From positions 1-22,824 of the forward strand of contig JACGCK010000450.1 in the NCBI GenBank assembly GCA_014925825.1: a stretch of 22,824 nucleotides of DNA. Direction: 5' to 3'. The notes below the pieces were generated by a model that did not search any database, was not told the DNA's origin, and saw nothing but the letters and a program-made list of their open reading frames with translations. Made by a program: the position numbers and the translations under genes. Shown here in pieces: positions 17,778-22,824 of the stretch. Every line of letters begins with the position of its first letter. Positions within the stretch are counted from its first letter, which is position 1. Source of the DNA: Pholiota molesta (lineage: Eukaryota > Basidiomycota > Agaricomycetes > Agaricales > Strophariaceae).

Positions 17778-20700
17778 TTAGCCCTGACTGGACCTCTGAC
17801 TCCGTGAGTTGATCATCTTCGCAAAGACTGGCCAATCAGCGCTCTTTCTGCACATTTCCCGGAAGAAACCATTCCGCATCGCGAGCAGGACCTCGGGCTT
17901 ATCGAATTCCACAACTTTGCCTTGATCGAGGACCAATATTCTGTCATAATCCATTACGGTTTTCAGTCGATGTGCGATAGTGATGACAATTGCGCCGGAA
18001 AGTTCCTCGCGAATCGTTTGCTGAATCTAGATAGAATCAAGGATTGAACACAAGTTTATAAAGGCTAATTCTTGGCTGGTCGTACCTGATCATCTAGGTT
18101 CGAATCAATTTGAGAAGTCGCTTCATCCATAATAATGATGGAAGTTCGCCGTAATGTCGCCCTTGCCAATGCGAGAAGCTGTTTCTCTCCAGCACTCATT
18201 GAGCTTGCATTGATTTTCATGTCCAGCAATGTTGGTTCATCCTCTGTGGGTTTGTGATTGAGAAGGGGCGTTAAATGACACCTATCCATGACTTGGAGGC
18301 ATTCTTCTGCTGTACATTGTCCAAGCGGGTCAAGGTTGCTTTGGATAGTACCCGAAAATAGAGAGACGTCTTGGCTGACGATGGTCTGTAGTTTCTCTTT
18401 AGTAATATATAGTGTTACGTGACGAGACACATACGACGCGAGTCCGGAGATCCACCAGCCCAAGAGTCGAGATATCGATGCCATCAATGCTGTGATTTAA
18501 ATTAGTCACTGCATATAGACCAGCGGCGGCCACCTACAGAATCCGTCCTTCTGCGGGCTCTATCATGCGCAACAGAGACATAGCCAACGTCGATTTACCT
18601 TGAATATATTTAGGACACGATAGATGCTCTAGATGCGAGGAACGTACCTGAGCCTGTTCGACCCACCTAAGGATAGGAAGTATAAAAAGAATCTAGTCAA
18701 GTCGTATATATCAGAAAATTAGAATAGTGCGACTAACCACGCCGATTTTCTCCGAAGGCTTCACTGTGAAGGAGATATTGTGAAGGACTGCTGGCAATTT
18801 CGGGGCATATTGAACTGCCAAGTCTTCCACTACCAACTCTCCTGAGCTGGATGGCCAATACGCAGGGGGCCTGTTCTTCTCGATGATTGCGGCCGCCTCT
18901 TGCGGTACGTCGAGATATTCCACGACGCGCTCAACGCTGTTAAAGTCCAACTCCAACTGCGCTGCCACTTTGACCAACTGGCGACTTGCGTCTGCGAAGA
19001 TCCCTGCTTGGACGATAACGATGGCTGCTGAACCATCTGTAACTCCTTGCCACAATGCGAACATTGTAGCTGCAAACACTACAAGAGATCCTAGGCCTAG
19101 ACATCCGTGAGCTTAAAATAACAGCAGAAAGAGTGCGATCATTTATATACTCACAATCATATCTCCACCTTAGCCAACCATTTACCAGCCACTAGAAAAA
19201 ATGATGAACATCCAATGCATTGTTTGAGATTATAAAAAATCCTTACGTAGGCGTGGTCGAAAGACTGGAATTTATCGACCTGGCGCAGTGTCAGTATCGG
19301 TTGGTCCACATAAAAATGGCGGTAATCGTACCCTGTCATAGAATGTATTTTGGTACCGGTCTTCCATACCAAATGCTCGGATGTGGATGATGCCTCGCAG
19401 GAGCTCATCATACCCCGCAAACGCCGGCGACAAAGACACCGATTCCAATCGGCGCAGATCCCTAGAAGCCTGGATATACGATGGCGCCAGCCGGATATAC
19501 AGCCACGCAATGAAGAGTGCAAAAGGCGCAAATGTCGGAACAAGGAAGAGCATGACGCCGAATGACGCCAGAAAGTTGAGCATCCCAGTTAAGCAGTTTC
19601 TCGCCGAGCCCTGGAGCGCGTTGTCGATGGTGTTCATGTCGGTCGTGAAACGGTTCAGGATTCGGCCGATGGGGGTAACATCGAAAAATCGAGCGGGAGC
19701 TCTCGTGAGACGCTTCAGGAGAGCGACGAATAGAGTGCGTGATGCCTGCAAACTGGTATAGTATCCGAGGATGATATAGAAGAGGGTCGTAAAGGCGCCA
19801 ACGACGGAAATATAGAGGTAGATCATCAGCCATGGTTTCACGTCCACATTCGGCGAGGGTAAATTGTCCCAAGGGAACTGTACGCCCTTAACGAAGAGGC
19901 CAAGTGCAGGGTAGTCTTTCTGATATGCTTCACCCCATTTGGCGAGAAACACCTGAGTGAAGAGGCAAGTAATTTCAGCTAGTTAGATAGCATATATAAT
20001 TTTAAAAAGATCAACTTACCTGATTGCCGATATTAATTCCTCGAATGAAGATGAGAATGGCGATGGTCAAACACCATGGGAATATGCCCGACGCTCTGAT
20101 GTAGGTAACATAGCTGCGGAGAGAGACACGGCCCTCAGCACGAGCTTCTGCATCAATGAGTTTCCCATCGGAGGTCGATTCGCGGCGTGGGCGGGGCGCT
20201 GAGCCATTACCTCCGTGAAGCGGCCTTTGCCTCTGCACGGGAGATTCAGGTGCGGGGAAAGGCTCTTCCTCCGTGGTGATGACTTTCGAGAGGTGTCCCT
20301 GCTCCTCCAGCTCTGGTATCGTCCCTTGATACAAAACATTCCCCTTTTCGAGCTCGACCAGATACGACGCAATCGGGAGGCAGAGCGTGATGTGATGCGT
20401 CACCAGGATGATTGTGCGCCCAAGCGCGAGGTCACCAGACAGGCAGTTGCTGACCAGGTGCTGGGCGGTGTGCATGTCGACGGCAGCCAGACTGATGTAT
20501 CAAATTAGAAAATATGGCGGACGAATTTAGCGTAACCACATACGGGTCATCGAGCAGGATGCATTTGGCCTGCGAGTACATAGCGCGCGCGACGGCAATT
20601 CGGGCGCGCTGACCACCGATAAGGTAATGCCCTTCTCTCCAATTTCTTCGGCGGTAAAATTTAATAAAGACCACAAAAGAGAACACCAAGATGTCGTACC

Positions 20701-22824
20701 TGTCATATCCTTGGCGTCAAAGATTTCCAGGTCTTGTCTCAACGCACATGCGTCCAAGACTGACTGATAACGAGCGTCATTGAATGGGAAAGGCGAGCCG
20801 AAAATGATATTATCGCGAATGGTGGCGTGTTCAAGCCCTGAGGATCATGCTGGTTAGAATTAATATTTGATGGGGTTATCTCAGACTTGCATGGATTCTG
20901 CGCGCAATACGCGACCTGATGACCGTTTTTATCAATCAAGACTCTGCCTGATGCGCAATGCATTTCTGGCGTAATGAAAGAAACAGTTAGCCCACTTCTT
21001 TTTGAAAAAAGAATTATGCAACTGACCTCCGAGGAGAGCAACCAGCAGCGCGCTTTTTCCTGAACCGGTGGCACCACTTACGATAGTCAATTTGCCAGCT
21101 GGGAAGACAATATCCAGTGGGCCGAGGTGGAAGCGGGCTGGGACAGCATCGGTGCTCGAGGCTTCCTTCCATTCGAACGAAGCCTCAGCGAACCCAATCT
21201 CCACTTCCTCAGCGTCCCGTTTGATAACAGGGTCGCATGAGGTCCCAGATAGCGTGGACGCCCACCCGGGCACCTCATCCTCCTTGAGAAAGTGCTCGAT
21301 GCGTTGCATGGAGACGTAAGCTAGCGGAGTCATGTTCAGATTAGGGGTTCCCACCGCGCCGGAGAAGGAAAGCTAATATCCGTACCGTGGAGCATGGCGA
21401 ACACCTGCCCAGGAAGGGCCACCATCGGTGTTTGTAGCTGTGAGAAAAGCGCGATCGATGTGAACGCCTTGGACACTGTAAGACGCTCCCCTGCGACGAG
21501 GGTGTAGAACATGAACGAGGTCAAGGCAGTCGCCGAAGGCATCCACACCCTATTATTATTATGAAGAAGCATGGTTAGAATGGGGTACTCCCATACGAAG
21601 ACGTGAAGATTTACCAGATGAATGAGATTACGCTGTCAACGATATTTCCTCTTACGCGCCATCCCAGCTCAGTTTCTCGCGCGTCCTGCGCCTTCTGGGA
21701 CCATTTATATTCCCAGCCATAGAACTTCAGGAATCGGATGTTTTGAAGGAGCTCGTTAACCACGCCCATCCTGTCATCTTTCGCTTTCCAAGACGACCTT
21801 GTGATCTAAGAGGACGTTGGGATAAGTTGACAATCAGACACCGGGTTGACAAAAAATGATACTCACAGAAATGTCGTATGCGCGAGAGGATAGTTGAGAA
21901 TAAAAGCTACGAGGACAACAACGACTCCTGATAGAGCACTCCATCCGAGGATTCTGGTGTTACAGTTGGTTAGTTAATTCATTTCCTTTGAATCCATAGA
22001 CCATCAGCACTTACTGATACAGGAAAGTAAGGGCGATAACAATGCGAACGGGCGAAGTAAAAATACCCGAGAATTCCCAGAACCGTTGCGCGACAGAATA
22101 GGTGTCGCCTCTAAATGCTAAATTAGGACGCCTCCGATGAAATAGGGACCGGATGGAAAAAATTTACTGGCATCAAGTTGATAATCTTGCCCAAATCCGC
22201 GTTCTTCTCCTCGCCTCCTTCTGGACGCGGCCGCTGACCTCCTGCCGCTTCAGCGACTTGTAATGCCAGCGCGCAGAAGAGCTGCCCGCGCGTGCGCTCG
22301 TAGCACCGCCGCGTGTGCCAGCTCTGGAACAGATCGACCTGCGCGAAGGACAGGTGCGCGACGAAGGTGACGAGCGTCCATAGATAGGCGCGGTTCAGCG
22401 ACTGGGCGTCGTCCGTGTCGAGCGCAGCTAGGATTTGCTGGAGGGCAAAAGGAGGAACGAAGCCTGGAGCGGAGGTAATTAGAGGATGGGTCGCGTAAAT
22501 ATAGCGAGGACACGGGTGAGGCTTACCTACGAAAGCACTCCACATCTCCAAGGCCACATCTAGAATGAGGTCGAGAGAATTCGACATTATCAGAAATCTT
22601 ATAAGCGAGTGTGTTGGGTACCTTTAATCATGGCGAAGTGATTAGAAATATAGTGGCATGGACATTGAATTACTCACGAAGTACGATAATCGAGATACTT
22701 GTAAAATAGATTCTTGTGGCGGAAGAATGGAGAAAGGGCCCAGACGTCGTTGTCATTTAGGGTCCTCTTCAGGGCGAGATCAAGTATAGGCTGGACGAAA
22801 GTAAAACTACACCACGCGCCCATA
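17778..22824 (-). CDS. ABCC/MRP-type ABC transporter, 5' part cut by window edge, with a frameshift in NBD1
   Basis: An ATP-driven exporter, by family of glutathione conjugates or drugs at vacuole or plasma membrane. Exons, minus strand: edge-22678, 22621-22527, 22463-22168, 22110-22015, 21953-21867, 21805-21615, 21549-21386, 21320-21027, 20965-20891, 20837-20700, 20645-20544, 20491-20020, 19952-19332, 19279-19247, 19191-19155, 19096-18738, 18666-18648, 18598-18538, 18489-18435, 18385-18086 and 18026-17778. TMD1 has QSWHTRRCYERTRGQLF and LQNIRFLKFYGWE. NBD1 has Walker A GATGSGKSA and Walker B CILLDDPLAAVD. TMD2 has DVTPIGRILNRFTTDMNTID. NBD2 has GRTGSGKST, SMSAGEKQLLALARA, SIIIMDEATSQID and ITIAHRL. 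Oddities: one base is missing inside the NBD1 LSGGQ signature at about 20617-20619, one frame break lies near 21875-21885, one junction near 22111-22167 is off phase, and intron 20838-20890 starts with GC. It may be a pseudogene or carry base-calling errors. Confidence 0.85.

Noticed and set aside
20605..20625. Programmed ribosomal frameshift at the NBD1 signature
   Set aside because: There is no slippery heptamer or downstream stimulatory structure visible, and a shift inside LSGGQ has no precedent I know of; a missing base is simpler.

Overview
The window looks like a piece of a filamentous basidiomycete genome, most likely an Agaricomycete. Genes are close together on both strands and most are cut by many short introns (about 44-117 nt) with GT..AG ends. 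The recognisable proteins are fungal types: a TPR-less UCS myosin chaperone, a long-tailed class I myosin with TH1 and SH3 domains, a GH5 exo-beta-1,3-glucanase and an MRP-type ABC transporter. I modelled exons by eye from reading-frame continuity, splice consensus and family motifs. No RNA data or database search was available.

Layout, left to right. 1-978 (-) is TRM6/GCD10, the non-catalytic subunit of the tRNA m1A58 methyltransferase, with its C-terminus off the left edge. A 158-bp divergent promoter separates it from 1137-3206 (+), an intronless UNC-45/CRO1/She4-type UCS protein of 689 aa. Next on the same strand is 3491-8165 (+), a 17-exon class I myosin of 1271 aa, so a myosin-folding chaperone sits directly upstream of a candidate client. 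8456-10915 (+) is a 750-aa Ser/Pro-rich protein with a coiled coil and acidic stretches, which I do not recognise.

The rest is on the minus strand. 11391-12394 is riboflavin synthase (RIB5). 12728-14635 is a secreted GH5 exo-1,3-beta-glucanase in nine exons. 15320-16145 is a small Gly/Gln-rich protein with a basic, ordered-looking C-terminus. 16616-17386 is a signal-peptide, Ser/Thr-rich, single-pass membrane protein. 17778 to beyond 22824 is an ABCC transporter whose N-terminal part is off the right edge.

The genes do not form one pathway. The clearest functional pairing is UCS chaperone plus myosin I (actin and endocytosis). The glucanase and the single-pass membrane protein both belong to the secretory or cell-surface route.

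The main irregularity is in the ABC transporter. One base is missing inside the signature motif of its first nucleotide-binding domain, and two further frame discontinuities occur in its first membrane domain, so it is either decaying or affected by base-calling errors. I saw no transposon, tRNA, rRNA, CRISPR array or obvious horizontally acquired island.
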